64,000 nucleotides of DNA from Paraburkholderia sp. (GTDB taxonomy: Bacteria; Pseudomonadota; Gammaproteobacteria; Burkholderiales; Burkholderiaceae): contig NZ_JAMXLH010000014.1 of assembly GCF_024281035.1 (NCBI RefSeq), forward strand, positions 98,816-162,815. Reading direction: 5' to 3'. Made by a program: the position numbers and the translations under genes. The notes under the pieces were generated by a model. It saw only the letters and a program-made list of their open reading frames with translations, searched no databases and was not told where the DNA came from. Below are positions 17,353 through 26,944 of the stretch, one piece after another (the first letter of the stretch is position 1; every line of letters starts with the position of its first letter).

Positions 17353-18636
17353 ATGGACGCACAAGTACTGATTCAGTGGTTAAGAAAAGAGGTGTCGCCG
17401 GCGCTCGGATGCACGGAGCCGGTCGCGATTGCATTTGCAGCAGCGGTCGCCGCGCAGCACCTGGGTGAACCTGTCATCGGGATTACGGGCACGGTGTCCG
17501 AGAATCTGTACAAGAACGCGATGGGGGTCACGATCCCGGGCACGGGTTCGAGCGGTGTGGCACTGGCGGCAGCCATCGGCTCGATCGGAGGCGATCCGGA
17601 CGCGGGGCTGGAAGTTTTTCGCAAGGTCACGCTTGAGCATGTCGCTCAGGCCAATCTGATGGTGAGTGACGGCCGGATCACCATCGAACAGAAAGCAACC
17701 CACGAATTTCTCCACGTCGATCTCACGCTGAAAGGCGAGAACAATCAGTGCAGGGTGATTGTGAATGGCGGGCACACCAACGTCACGTACCTGGCGGTCG
17801 ATCATCATGTCAGGATCGATCGTCCCGCCCGCTCCACGGGACGCGCCGACGATGCCCTTCCGGCGTTCACCCTTCGCGATGCTTTTGATTTCGTCAATTC
17901 GGTCGACTTCGACGACATCGCTTTCATTCTTGAGGCGGCGAAAATGAACAGTGCACTCTCTGCCGAAGGGCGGCGGGCGCGCTATGGCCTCAATGTAGGC
18001 GGAACACTGCGGGATGCCATCTCGCAGGGGCTCATGCAGGACGATCTGCTCAACAGGATCGTGATCAATGCGACCAGTGCGTCGGATGCACGGATGGGCG
18101 GCGCCACTTTACCTGCGATGACGAATTTTGGCTCCGGCAATCAGGGCATTGCCGCCACGATGCCTGTCGTCACCGTTGCGGAGCATCTGCAAGCCGGCGA
18201 CGAAGCGTTGGCGCGCGCCCTTGCGCTCTCGCATCTGGTTGCGATCTCCATTCATGCCCGCTATACGCGCCTTTCGGCACTGTGCGCCGTGACGACTGCG
18301 GCCATGGGCGCAGCAGCGGGAATGAGCTGGCTGTTCTCAAAGGATTTCGGCGTGCTGGAATGCGCGGTGTCCAATATGGTTGGCGACATCAGCGGGATCA
18401 TTTGCGATGGTGCGTCCAATACCTGCGCGATGAAGGTTTCGACGTCCGTCAACAGCGCCTTCCGTTCCGTCTTGCTGGCCGGGCAGAATATTCGCGCGAG
18501 TTCGGCGGACGGGATTGTCTGCGAGAACGTTGAGGACACAATCGATAACCTGTGCAGACTGGTGACGCAGCCGATGAAGCATACCGATCAGGCCATCATC
18601 CGGATCATGTCCGATAAGTCGTTGCGCGTGGCCTGA
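17353..18636 (+). CDS. cyuA: L-cysteine desulfidase (CyuA, UPF0597/serine-dehydratase-alpha-like)
   Basis: A 427-residue protein from ATG 17353; an upstream in-frame ATG at 17266 would put the start before family homology. The N-terminal motif ALGCTEPVAIA carries the first conserved Cys. Later Cys residues (ALCAVTT, LECAVSN, GIICDGASNTCAMK) are those expected to hold an oxygen-sensitive [4Fe-4S] cluster. The GTGSSG and GNQG loops are also typical. It breaks L-cysteine down to pyruvate, ammonia and sulfide in the cytoplasm. No cysteine permease (cyuP) is adjacent. Two dyads follow the stop. Confidence 0.88.
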   Translation: MDAQVLIQWLRKEVSPALGCTEPVAIAFAAAVAAQHLGEPVIGITGTVSENLYKNAMGVTIPGTGSSGVALAAAIGSIGGDPDAGLEVFRKVTLEHVAQANLMVSDGRITIEQKATHEFLHVDLTLKGENNQCRVIVNGGHTNVTYLAVDHHVRIDRPARSTGRADDALPAFTLRDAFDFVNSVDFDDIAFILEAAKMNSALSAEGRRARYGLNVGGTLRDAISQGLMQDDLLNRIVINATSASDARMGGATLPAMTNFGSGNQGIAATMPVVTVAEHLQAGDEALARALALSHLVAISIHARYTRLSALCAVTTAAMGAAAGMSWLFSKDFGVLECAVSNMVGDISGIICDGASNTCAMKVSTSVNSAFRSVLLAGQNIRASSADGIVCENVEDTIDNLCRLVTQPMKHTDQAIIRIMSDKSLRVA

Positions 18637-18652
18637 ACCGGATTCATGGATG

Positions 18653-18687
18653 CCATTTCGCACGCGCGGATTACGCGTGCGAAATGG
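18653..18687. terminator. Perfect 14-bp hairpin after cyuA
   Basis: CCATTTCGCACGCG (18653-18666) pairs fully with CGCGTGCGAAATGG (18674-18687) around a 7-base loop. No T-run follows, so termination is likely but not certain. Confidence 0.6.
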
Positions 18688-18748
18688 AAGGGCGCGTAAT
18701 GAACGTGCCACCGCGTTGCGGCTGCGAATTCAGATACCCATTGAGCGT

Positions 18749-18767
18749 GGCGGCACACCGTGCCGCC
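18749..18767. terminator. Short GC-rich hairpin between convergent cyuA and SDR genes
   Basis: GGCGGCAC-ACC-GTGCCGCC, perfect 8-bp stem, just after the SDR stop in its direction. Weak evidence for terminator function. Confidence 0.45.
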
Positions 18768-18774
18768 GCCATGC

Positions 18775-19620
18775 TCACAGGGGATTGAATCCTTGCTTGC
18801 CTGCGAACATCACTGAACTGGCGAGGTCCTTTTGGGCCTGCAGTTCGGCGAGGCTGCGCGCATAGCTCGCTTCCAGCAACGCGTAGGCGTCTGCGCCGAG
18901 AACGGTACGCAACGGCGGCTCCTGCATTTGACTGACCGTATAAATAACGCCGGCCATTTTCACCGGATCGCCCGAAGCATATTCATCGCCGACTTCCTTG
19001 ATCTGCTGGCGCAGTTTGCCGACGACGCCGTCTTTATAGGCGTCGATTTCCTGGGCCCAGCGAATATTGGCCACGAAGTCCGTTTTGATGGAACCCGGCT
19101 CGATGATGACGGTTTTGATGCCGAATTCGGCGATTTCCTGGCTTACCGCTTCGGCAAAACCTTCGAGACCGAACTTTGCGGCGTGGTACATCGAGCCGCT
19201 CGGAAAACCAGCGCGTCCGCCGACGCTGGTCACATGAATGAACGTGCCTTGTTTTCTCGCGCGCATTGCGCCGAGGAAAGCGCGCGTGACATGGATGGGT
19301 CCCAACAGATTCAGCGCGATCTGGTGCTGGATGTCCGCTTCGCTCAATTCCTCCATCGCGCCGATGACGGCGCCGCCCGCGTTGTTGACGACCACATCGA
19401 CATCGGAATGGCGCGCCGCGACGGCCTGCACCTGCTCGGTACGGGTCACGTCCAGCGACTCCACTTCGAGCCGATCCGGCCAGGCTTGCTTGAGCGACTG
19501 CAACGCTTCGACGCGGCGCACGGCTGCGACCACATGATGCCCTTCGGCCAGCACTTTCTCGGTAAGCGCGAGCCCGAGACCGCCGGATGCGCCGGTAATA
19601 AACCATTTCTGGGTGGACAT
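18775..19620 (-). CDS. Short-chain dehydrogenase/reductase (SDR) family oxidoreductase
   Basis: A 281-residue protein. ATG 19620 is chosen because AAGGAG lies directly upstream; a longer frame to 19695 is unsupported. Cofactor loop GASGGLG (about residues 10-16), NNAGG (about 84-88), active-site Ser in SVGG (about 137) and YHAAK (about 150-154) are all present, so it is a complete classical SDR using NAD(P)H. Substrate not predictable. Encoded 53 bases downstream of a TetR regulator in the same direction, probably one operon under TetR control. Confidence 0.9.
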   Translation of the reverse strand: MSTQKWFITGASGGLGLALTEKVLAEGHHVVAAVRRVEALQSLKQAWPDRLEVESLDVTRTEQVQAVAARHSDVDVVVNNAGGAVIGAMEELSEADIQHQIALNLLGPIHVTRAFLGAMRARKQGTFIHVTSVGGRAGFPSGSMYHAAKFGLEGFAEAVSQEIAEFGIKTVIIEPGSIKTDFVANIRWAQEIDAYKDGVVGKLRQQIKEVGDEYASGDPVKMAGVIYTVSQMQEPPLRTVLGADAYALLEASYARSLAELQAQKDLASSVMFAGKQGFNPL

Positions 19621-19673
19621 AATGACTTCTCCTTCAAGGTGAGCGCGTACGCACTCAATTAACAGACAAAATT

Positions 19674-20243
19674 TTATGGCGTGATTGCCCGCCATGCAGC
19701 GTGAAATCCCAACTGTCGGTAACGTTCGGCATCGGCGGGTTGCCTGTCGACGTATTCGATCGTGCTATCGGCAATGCGCTCGATAATCGAATAAAGAAAC
19801 GCGATCGGTGCGTTCACCAGGACGCCGCTTTGCACGGCATCCTCGATCATCCCCGACACGGCCTGGAACGGCTCCATGCCTTGTGCCCGGGTTCCATCCA
19901 GCAACTGCGCCGAAGCCGAGAGTCTCGCGACGGCGAGTCGCGCGGCCGAATTGCTCAGACCCCAGCTCACATAACGCTGGAAGACATGCTCCAACCGATG
20001 CCGGTAGTTCGCCTGATGAGGATAGTCGGGCATGACGGCGTCGGCCAGTTCGTGCTTGAGGTGCAGATACAGTTCCTGGAACAGCAGCTCTTTGTTCTCG
20101 AAGTAGGTGAACAGCGTTCCTTCGGCGACGCCCGCGCGCCGGGCAATGCTTGCCGTGGTGGCCAGTACGCCCTGTTCGGCGACAGCATGCGTCGCGGCGA
20201 GCAATAAGGCATTGCGCTTTTCCGGGCTGAGGGGGCGGGCCAT
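19674..20243 (-). CDS. TetR-family transcriptional regulator
   Basis: A 189-residue protein with the N-terminal TetR helix-turn-helix (ATTASIARRAGVAEGTLFTYF, about residues 28-48) and an all-helical ligand domain. It precedes the SDR gene. A dyad typical of TetR operators (TGAG-N6-CTCA) sits 23 bases before its start codon, consistent with self-repression and SDR control. Confidence 0.9.
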   Translation of the reverse strand: MARPLSPEKRNALLLAATHAVAEQGVLATTASIARRAGVAEGTLFTYFENKELLFQELYLHLKHELADAVMPDYPHQANYRHRLEHVFQRYVSWGLSNSAARLAVARLSASAQLLDGTRAQGMEPFQAVSGMIEDAVQSGVLVNAPIAFLYSIIERIADSTIEYVDRQPADAERYRQLGFHAAWRAITP

Positions 20244-20265
20244 CGCGTCCTGAATCGATATAGAG

Positions 20266-20279
20266 TGAGTAAGCGCTCA
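20266..20279. promoter_or_regulatory. Putative TetR operator
   Basis: TGAGTAAGCGCTCA, inverted TGAG/CTCA half-sites upstream of the TetR-SDR operon, next to an AATTATA stretch that could be part of the promoter. Confidence 0.55.
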
Positions 20280-20409
20280 ATTATAGGCGCCAACCGGGTG
20301 ATGTCAACCATCCGGCCTTTCACGGGGGCTGCGATATTTCTCCGTGAACCGGAGGGAAGTTACAGGTGGCGCAGCCCGGGCTGCGGGCTGCGCTGTGCGG
20401 CTGCGGTGT

Positions 20410-20559
20410 TCAGTAACCGCCGCTGGAGGAACTGCCTGACGTGCTTGACGCGCTGTCGCTGCCGCTTTTCATATCGCTGCTCGCGGCCGATGCGGAGCCG
20501 GTTACCGCGGCGATGGCCAGACAGACGAGACATGCAAGAACAACCCGAAACGGCTTCAT
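20410..20559 (-). CDS. Tiny secreted Ser/Gly-rich peptide
   Basis: A 49-residue protein from ATG 20559, with a strong AGGAGA ribosome site. A complete Sec signal peptide (MKPFRVVLACLVCLAIAAV, cleavage after SASA) leaves a mature peptide of about 22 residues made almost only of Ser, Gly, Asp and Lys, ending SSSSGGY. No family recognised. The clear signal peptide and ribosome site argue that it is translated. Confidence 0.65.
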   Translation of the reverse strand: MKPFRVVLACLVCLAIAAVTGSASAASSDMKSGSDSASSTSGSSSSGGY

Positions 20560-21443
20560 GGTGATCTCCTGTTGGGGAAACTCGCCGGCAGTCCCGGGAA
20601 TGAATGCCTGGCGAGATTGACCGCACAACCACCGACGATGCCGAACCGCCGGCGCATTGCGGACGCATCGCGCGCCACATCGCGAACGCAGGCGTCGACA
20701 TAGTCCTAAACGCCGCGCACCGATGACTTATTCCTCGTGCGCAACGACCGTGCCGGTTTTGCTGAAAGTAAAGATAGCGCTGGAAATGCCGATATGCAGT
20801 GGAAAAACTCGCGTCAGGAGCACGGCGAATGGATCGGATCATCCAGATCACGCCAGATGTTGTTTTTGCGGCCGATGTGCTGAGGCCGGAATGGGCTGGA
20901 GAATTTCAATCGGGGCGCGCCGTGGCACAAACCGGGCATCGCGTCCCGGAGGCAGCGCACGAGGTGACAGTCGCGGGCTTTGACAGCGATAACGAGGTGC
21001 GTATAACGGATTCCGGCCAGATGACTTTATTGTAGAAACAAGGAAAACAGGCGCTGGATCGTTAGTTATCCAAGCGGATAACCGTGAATGGATTCGCAGG
21101 CCGATTCGATGCGGTCGACTGGCGCGACGCGCTCGACAGTCGATGATTCCGTCAAACGATATCCGGACGTCGACACAAAAATCCGACAGGCATATTGGCC
21201 TCAATCCCTGCCCGAATCTCCGCCTGAATCGCACGTTAAAAGAGTCGCCTATACGCTCATGGGAGCGTGTGGTACGCTTCGCGACTATTGCGCGCGGTCG
21301 ACCAGCCGGGATGGACCGGACACCCGCCCGCCGCGATGCCTCAATTGGCAAAATAATCGTGCCGCCAACGGCGGCAACGATGAGCATGTTCCGGTGATTT
21401 ATCCACGTGACTGCAAATACGTAGTCGTCAACACCAAGAAATA
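20560..21443. other. Intergenic region upstream of gspD
   Basis: About 880 bases with no convincing gene. Frames at 20657-20983, 20799-21035 and 21088-21444 lack family signals and have noise-like composition. The gspD promoter must lie here; no clear motif seen. Confidence 0.5.
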
Positions 21444-23669
21444 ATGCGCTATTCCCAACCCGCGCTTCGGCGCCTTTTTAAGTCGCTCATATTCTCAGGT
21501 GTACTGACAGTCTGTACGGCAAACGCACAGGTCAATCTCAATTTCGCAAACGCGGATATCGATCTGGTCGCCAAGGCAATCGGCGCGGCAACGGGCAATA
21601 CGATCCTGGTCGACCCGCGTGTGAAAGGGCAGATCAACCTGACGTCCGAAAACTCCGTGCCGATCGACCAGGCGCTCAAGACGCTGCAAGCGGCGCTGCG
21701 CATGCAAGGCTTCGCGCTGGTTCAAGACCACGGCGTATTGAAGGTCGTTCCGGAGGCGGATGCCAAGTTGCAGGGCGTGCCAACCTACGTCGGCGATACA
21801 CCGACTGCGAAGGGTGATCAGGTCATCACGCAGGTATTCACGCTACGCAACGAATCGGCCAACGGCCTCTTGCCGGTCCTTCGCCCGCTGATCTCCCCGA
21901 ACAACACCATCACGGCCTACCCGGCCAACAACACGCTCGTTGTCACGGACTATGCCGACAACGTGCGGCGCATCGCGTCGATCATCGCGGGCGTGGACAC
22001 GGCCGCCGGGCAGCAACTGGAGATCGTGCCGTTGCACAACGCCAACGCACTGGACATCGCTGCGCAGCTTTCGAAGATGCTCGACCCGGGCGCGATCGGC
22101 GGCTCGGATCCGACGCTGAAAGTGTCGCTCAGCGCCGACGCGCGCACCAATTCGCTGATCTTGCGCGCCTCGACCCCGCAACGGCTTGCGACGGCGAGAA
22201 AACTGGCGAAACAGCTCGATGCGCCGACGGCTCAGCCGGGCAACATGCACGTCGTGCGGCTGCACAATGCCGACGCCGTGAAGCTCGCCAAAACCCTTCG
22301 CGGCATGTTGGGCAAGGGCGGCGGAGATTCGGGTTCGTCGGGCGGCTCTGCAAATTTCTTCAATGAGAACGCGGGCAACGATTCGTCGACCGGCACGTCC
22401 GGCCTGCCGCCGTTGCCCGGTTCCTTTGGCGGCGGCAACGGGAAGTCGAGCAATCCGATGTCGGGCGGCGGCTCGTCAGGCGGCGGCGCCGCTTCGTTTT
22501 CCGGAGGCAGCGAGGACAACGGCGGTGGCATGATCCAGGCCGACTCGGCGACCAACTCGCTCATCGTCACCGCACCGGAACCCGTCTATCGCAACCTGCG
22601 AAGCGTCATCGACCAGCTCGACGTGCGCCGTCCGCAGGTCTACATCGAGGCGCTGGTCGTCGAGCTATCCGCGAACTCGGGCGCCAACCTCGGCATCCAG
22701 TGGCAGGGCGCGCTGATGGGGGACAACGGGAATAACGGCGTCTACGGCGGCTCGAATTTCGGCTCGGGCAGTTCGAGCATTGTCGACCTGACCGCGCGCG
22801 GCGCGCTCATTGCCGCCAACCCGGAGGCGGCCCTCGCTGCAGGCGGGCAGGGTCTGTTGCCAAATGGATTGAACATCGGCCTGCTGCACCGCTTCGGCAA
22901 TGTGTTCGGCCTTGGCGGCCTGCTTCAGGCGCTCTCGACGTCGTCCGACGCGAACGTGCTTTCCACGCCTAACCTCATTACGCTCGACAACCAGGAAGCG
23001 AAGATCGTGGTGGGCCAGAATGTGCCGGTCGTGACGGGCTCGTATGCAACGCCGACGGCCAACACGGCAACCTCGGTAACGGCGTTCAACACGTTCGAGC
23101 GCATCGACGTGGGCGTGACGCTGCACGTGCGGCCGCAAATCACCGAAGACGGAATCCTGAAGCTGCAGATCTACCAGGAAGCCTCGACCGTCGACAAAAC
23201 GACCGTCAACCATCCCGGCGGCGTGACGATCAACAAGCGCTCGATCCAGTCGACGGTGCTCGCCGACGACGGCGAGATCATCGTGCTCGGCGGGCTGATG
23301 CAGGACCAGTATGCGGGCGGCACCAGCAAGGTGCCGTTGCTTGGCGACATTCCGTTGCTCGGTCAGTTGTTCCGGACGGAGAACAAGACGCGTTCGAAGA
23401 GCAATCTGATGGTGTTCCTGCGGCCTGTGATCGTGCGCGACGAGGCGACGAGCCGGGCGCTTTCGATGGGCCGCTACGACTACATGCGCGGACTGCAGAA
23501 CGGTTATCAGACCGACAACCGTCTCATCCGGGACAAAGACGTGCCGATTTTGCCGCCGGCGCCGCCGGGTCCGAGCCTGGGCGCTGAGCCCGCGCAGAAT
23601 CTCTTTGACCTGAGCCAGACGACGCGCCAGCCCGGCGAGCCCGATGACGGCCAGGGAGCGCAGCAGTGA
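21444..23669 (+). CDS. gspD: GspD, type II secretion outer-membrane secretin
   Basis: A 741-residue protein with a signal peptide (about 1-28, ending CTANA). Periplasmic N0-N3 domains follow, with a long Gly/Ser-rich insert (about residues 285-365) inside N3 as is common in secretins. The C-terminal secretin barrel includes the conserved VPLLGDIPLLGQLFR segment (about 630-645). It forms the dodecamer/pentadecamer outer-membrane channel. It starts gspDEF, and gspE begins 4 bases before its stop. Confidence 0.95.
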   Translation: MRYSQPALRRLFKSLIFSGVLTVCTANAQVNLNFANADIDLVAKAIGAATGNTILVDPRVKGQINLTSENSVPIDQALKTLQAALRMQGFALVQDHGVLKVVPEADAKLQGVPTYVGDTPTAKGDQVITQVFTLRNESANGLLPVLRPLISPNNTITAYPANNTLVVTDYADNVRRIASIIAGVDTAAGQQLEIVPLHNANALDIAAQLSKMLDPGAIGGSDPTLKVSLSADARTNSLILRASTPQRLATARKLAKQLDAPTAQPGNMHVVRLHNADAVKLAKTLRGMLGKGGGDSGSSGGSANFFNENAGNDSSTGTSGLPPLPGSFGGGNGKSSNPMSGGGSSGGGAASFSGGSEDNGGGMIQADSATNSLIVTAPEPVYRNLRSVIDQLDVRRPQVYIEALVVELSANSGANLGIQWQGALMGDNGNNGVYGGSNFGSGSSSIVDLTARGALIAANPEAALAAGGQGLLPNGLNIGLLHRFGNVFGLGGLLQALSTSSDANVLSTPNLITLDNQEAKIVVGQNVPVVTGSYATPTANTATSVTAFNTFERIDVGVTLHVRPQITEDGILKLQIYQEASTVDKTTVNHPGGVTINKRSIQSTVLADDGEIIVLGGLMQDQYAGGTSKVPLLGDIPLLGQLFRTENKTRSKSNLMVFLRPVIVRDEATSRALSMGRYDYMRGLQNGYQTDNRLIRDKDVPILPPAPPGPSLGAEPAQNLFDLSQTTRQPGEPDDGQGAQQ

Positions 23670-25159
23670 ACGCCCCTCAAGCGGCGGAATCGACCACGCA
23701 CACGCGCGAGGCGCCGTCGCCGCTCGCCGCGCGCCTCGTGCCCTACGGCTTCGCGAAGAGCGGGCAGATCCTCATCGCCCAGCAACACGCGGACGGCCTC
23801 GAAGTGTGGATCGGCGAGCGCACGGCCAGTGCCGCAATCGCCGAGGTCGCGCGCAATTTCGGCGCGCTTCGCTTCGTGCGTCTGCCCGCCGACGACCTCA
23901 CTCATGCGATCAATCAGGCCTACGCGCGCCAGGACGGCAGCGCGGCGCAGGTGGTCGGCGAGGTGGAAGGCGAAGTCGATCTGTCGCGTCTGATGCAGGA
24001 CATTCCCGAGGTGGAGGATCTGCTGGAGTCGGAAGACGATGCGCCGATCATCCGCATGATCAACGCGCTGCTCACGCAGGCCGCGCGCGAGCAGGCGTCC
24101 GATATCCACATCGAACCATTCGAGCATGCGTGTGTGGTGCGCTTTCGCGTCGACGGCACGCTGCGCGACGTCGTACGCCCGAAGAAGGCACTGCATGGCG
24201 CGCTGATCTCGCGCATCAAGATCATGGCGCAACTCGATATTGCGGAAAAACGTCTGCCGCAGGACGGCCGCATTACGCTGCGTGTGGGCGGTCGGCCCGT
24301 GGACGTGCGTGTCTCGACGCTGCCAACCGGTCACGGCGAGCGTGCCGTGTTGCGTCTGCTCGAAAAAGACGCGCAACGGCTGAATCTCGAAACGCTCGGC
24401 ATGGCAGGGGACACACTGAAGCAGTTCGACGAATTGATCGCGAAGCCGCACGGCATCGTGCTCGTTACGGGGCCGACCGGCTCGGGCAAAACGACCACGC
24501 TTTATGCGTCGATGTCGCGGCTCGAGACGGCGACCACGAACATCATGACCGTCGAGGATCCGATCGAGTACGACCTCGCGGGCATCGGCCAGACCCAGGT
24601 GAACGAGCGCATCGGCATGACGTTCGCGCGCGCGCTGCGCTCGATCCTCCGCCAGGATCCGGACATCATCATGATCGGCGAAATACGCGATCTGGAAACC
24701 GCGCAGATCGCCGTGCAGGCGTCGTTGACCGGCCACCTCGTGCTCGCGACGCTGCACACGAACGACGCCGCTTCCGCCGTTACGCGTCTCACCGACATGG
24801 GGGTCGAGCCGTATCTGCTCGCTTCGTCGCTGCTCGGCGTGCTGGCGCAGCGGCTCGTGCGGCAGCTCTGCCCCGCGTGCCGGCAAATGCGCGCCGAAGC
24901 GGATGATGGCGAGCGCTGGCATCCGGTGGGGTGCGAGCGTTGTCGTCAGTCGGGCTACGCGGGGCGGCGCGGCGTGTACGAACTGCTGCCCATCGATGAG
25001 CCGATCCGCGCGCTCATCCATCGCCAGGCCGCCGACTCGGAGATTCTCACAGCCGCTCGCGCACAAGGCATGCGCACGTTGCGCGAGGACGCTGGGCGCT
25101 TTCTCGACGCGGGCACGACTTCGCTCGAAGAAGTGCTGCGCGTCACGGGCGGTGCGTAG
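23666..25159 (+). CDS. gspE: GspE, type II secretion ATPase
   Basis: A 497-residue cytoplasmic hexameric ATPase. Walker A GPTGSGKTT (about residues 270-278), the Asp box TVEDPIEY, Walker B IMIGEIRD and the His box LATLHTNDA are present. A four-Cys zinc motif (CPAC and CERC) sits near residues 408-430. It powers pseudopilus assembly with GspF and GspL. ATGA overlap with gspD implies translational coupling. Confidence 0.96.
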   Translation: MNAPQAAESTTHTREAPSPLAARLVPYGFAKSGQILIAQQHADGLEVWIGERTASAAIAEVARNFGALRFVRLPADDLTHAINQAYARQDGSAAQVVGEVEGEVDLSRLMQDIPEVEDLLESEDDAPIIRMINALLTQAAREQASDIHIEPFEHACVVRFRVDGTLRDVVRPKKALHGALISRIKIMAQLDIAEKRLPQDGRITLRVGGRPVDVRVSTLPTGHGERAVLRLLEKDAQRLNLETLGMAGDTLKQFDELIAKPHGIVLVTGPTGSGKTTTLYASMSRLETATTNIMTVEDPIEYDLAGIGQTQVNERIGMTFARALRSILRQDPDIIMIGEIRDLETAQIAVQASLTGHLVLATLHTNDAASAVTRLTDMGVEPYLLASSLLGVLAQRLVRQLCPACRQMRAEADDGERWHPVGCERCRQSGYAGRRGVYELLPIDEPIRALIHRQAADSEILTAARAQGMRTLREDAGRFLDAGTTSLEEVLRVTGGA

Positions 25160-25177
25160 CCAAGGGCGCCAACCACG

Positions 25178-26395
25178 ATGCCAGCATTCCGTTTTGAAGC
25201 AATCGACGCGGCGGGCAAGCCGCAAAAGGGCGTTCTCGAAGCCGACAGCGCACGCGGCGCACGCAGCCAATTGCGCGGCCAGGGTCTCACGCCGCTCGTC
25301 GTCGAACCGGCCGCAAGCCGCACGCGCGGCGCGCGTGAGGCGCGGCTCGCGCTCGGGCGGCGTCTGTCCCAGCGGGAACAGGCGATCCTCACGCGCCAGC
25401 TTGCGAGCCTGCTCGTTGCGGGTTTGCCGCTGGGCGAGGCGCTCGCGGTGCTGACCGAACAGGCGGAGCGCGACTACATTCGCGAGCTGATGGCGGCGAT
25501 CCGCGCCGAGGTGCTCGGCGGTCATTCGTTTGCGAACGCGCTCGCGCAACATCCGCGCGATTTTCCGGACATCTATCGCGCGCTCGTCGCCGCAGGCGAG
25601 CACACCGGCAAGCTCGGCATCGTGCTCTCGCGACTTGCCGACTACATCGAGCAGCGCAACGCGCTCAAGCAGAAGATCGTGCTGGCGTTCACGTACCCGG
25701 CGATTGTCACGATCATCGCGTTCGCCATCGTCACATTCCTGCTGAGCTACGTGGTGCCGCAGGTCGTCAACGTGTTCGCGAGCACGAAGCAGGCGTTGCC
25801 GCTGCTCACCGTCGCGATGATGGCGCTCTCGGGGTTCGTGCGGCACTGGTGGTGGGTCGTGCTCATCGCTGTGGCGCTTGCCGCGTGGATCGTACAGGCG
25901 ATCCTGCGGCAGCCGGCCGCGCGCCTCGCGTTCGACGGCTGGCTCCTTGGCGCGCCGCTCGCGGGCAAGCTCGTGCGTGGCTACAACACGGTGCGCTTCG
26001 CGAGCACGCTCGGCATTCTGAGCGCGGCGGGCGTGCCGATCCTGCGTGCATTGCAGGCGGCGGGGGAGACGCTGTCGAACAAGGCGATGCGCGCCAACGT
26101 CGACGAGGCGATCATGCGCGTGCGCGAAGGCACGTCGCTCTCGCGCGCATTGGGTAATACGAAGACGTTTCCGCCGGTGCTCGTCCACCTGATCCGTTCG
26201 GGCGAGGCAACCGGCGACGTGACGACGATGCTGGACCGCGCGGCCGAAGGCGAAGCGCGGGAGCTCGAGCGCCGCACGATGTTTCTCACGAGCCTGCTTG
26301 AACCCCTGTTGATTCTGGCGATGGGCGGCGTGGTGCTCGTGATCGTGCTGGCTGTGATGCTGCCGATCATCGAGTTGAACAACCTCGTGCGGTAG
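25178..26395 (+). CDS. gspF: GspF, type II secretion inner-membrane platform protein
   Basis: A 405-residue protein with the two repeated T2SSF domains (about 70-195 and 272-395) and three transmembrane stretches, as in the GspF/PilC family. It couples GspE to the pseudopilus. Third gene of the DEF unit. The convergent gspC ends 32 bases downstream. Confidence 0.95.
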   Translation: MPAFRFEAIDAAGKPQKGVLEADSARGARSQLRGQGLTPLVVEPAASRTRGAREARLALGRRLSQREQAILTRQLASLLVAGLPLGEALAVLTEQAERDYIRELMAAIRAEVLGGHSFANALAQHPRDFPDIYRALVAAGEHTGKLGIVLSRLADYIEQRNALKQKIVLAFTYPAIVTIIAFAIVTFLLSYVVPQVVNVFASTKQALPLLTVAMMALSGFVRHWWWVVLIAVALAAWIVQAILRQPAARLAFDGWLLGAPLAGKLVRGYNTVRFASTLGILSAAGVPILRALQAAGETLSNKAMRANVDEAIMRVREGTSLSRALGNTKTFPPVLVHLIRSGEATGDVTTMLDRAAEGEARELERRTMFLTSLLEPLLILAMGGVVLVIVLAVMLPIIELNNLVR

Positions 26396-26427
26396 TGGTT
26401 GCGTTATCGGTAGCGGCGCGCGAGGAG

Positions 26428-26862
26428 TTAGCGCACGTAGATGGTGGGGCCAGCGCTGTTGGCGGGCAGAAAAATTTCGGAGTTCGTGCCGTCGCGGTCG
26501 ATGACGATCGAGCGCGGGCGCACTTCGGCGAGCGTGGCGTCTTGACCGAGCGCGCCGCCCAGTGAGACGGCTTTCGCCGGTTCGCCGTCGGTGCTGACGA
26601 TGGCGGCGGCGCCTTGCTCAAGTGCGAGGATGCCGAAGAGGTGGATGTTCTGCGCGACGCGCTTCTGTGGCGTGCCGCCGAACAGCCTGGCGGCTTCGTT
26701 GAGCGAAACCGGGGTCTCGGCGGCGGCAGCTTCGACCGGTCGGGCACGCGTGGTGGCGAGTGTGATGGCCCAGTGAGTCGAGGTGGCGCACAGGGCAGCG
26801 AAGGCGGCGAGTGTGAGCAGGTGGCGTGATGTCGGGGCCATAGGTCGATCGATAGTTAGCAT
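26428..26862 (-). CDS. gspC: GspC, short type II secretion inner-membrane protein
   Basis: A 144-residue protein with one N-terminal transmembrane helix (about 13-30) and a periplasmic HR domain (NEAARLFGG through SIVIDRDG). The C-terminal PDZ or coiled-coil domain of enterobacterial GspC is missing, which is normal for the Burkholderia form. GspC links the inner-membrane platform to GspD. It is on the opposite strand inside the gsp cluster, divergent from gspG, so the 82-base gap between them must hold two promoters. ATG 26841 is an alternative start. Confidence 0.88.
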   Translation of the reverse strand: MLTIDRPMAPTSRHLLTLAAFAALCATSTHWAITLATTRARPVEAAAAETPVSLNEAARLFGGTPQKRVAQNIHLFGILALEQGAAAIVSTDGEPAKAVSLGGALGQDATLAEVRPRSIVIDRDGTNSEIFLPANSAGPTIYVR

Positions 26863-26944
26863 GACCTGGAGTATAGCGCCGTAAATTGAGTCGCAATAAC
26901 CGCAATGAAACAGTAAACATCAGTAGCTTTAGGAGTCCGATTCG

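Noticed and set aside
21088..21444. 118-codon frame just before gspD
   Set aside because: Composition is noise-like and no T2SS component or other family is recognisable; it ends at the gspD start only by chance.
22320..22530. Gly/Ser-rich repetitive stretch as an inserted element
   Set aside because: Flexible Gly/Ser inserts at this place are normal in GspD secretins.
23507..26188. 893-codon frame on the minus strand
   Set aside because: Shadow of gspD, gspE and gspF, which carry all family motifs.
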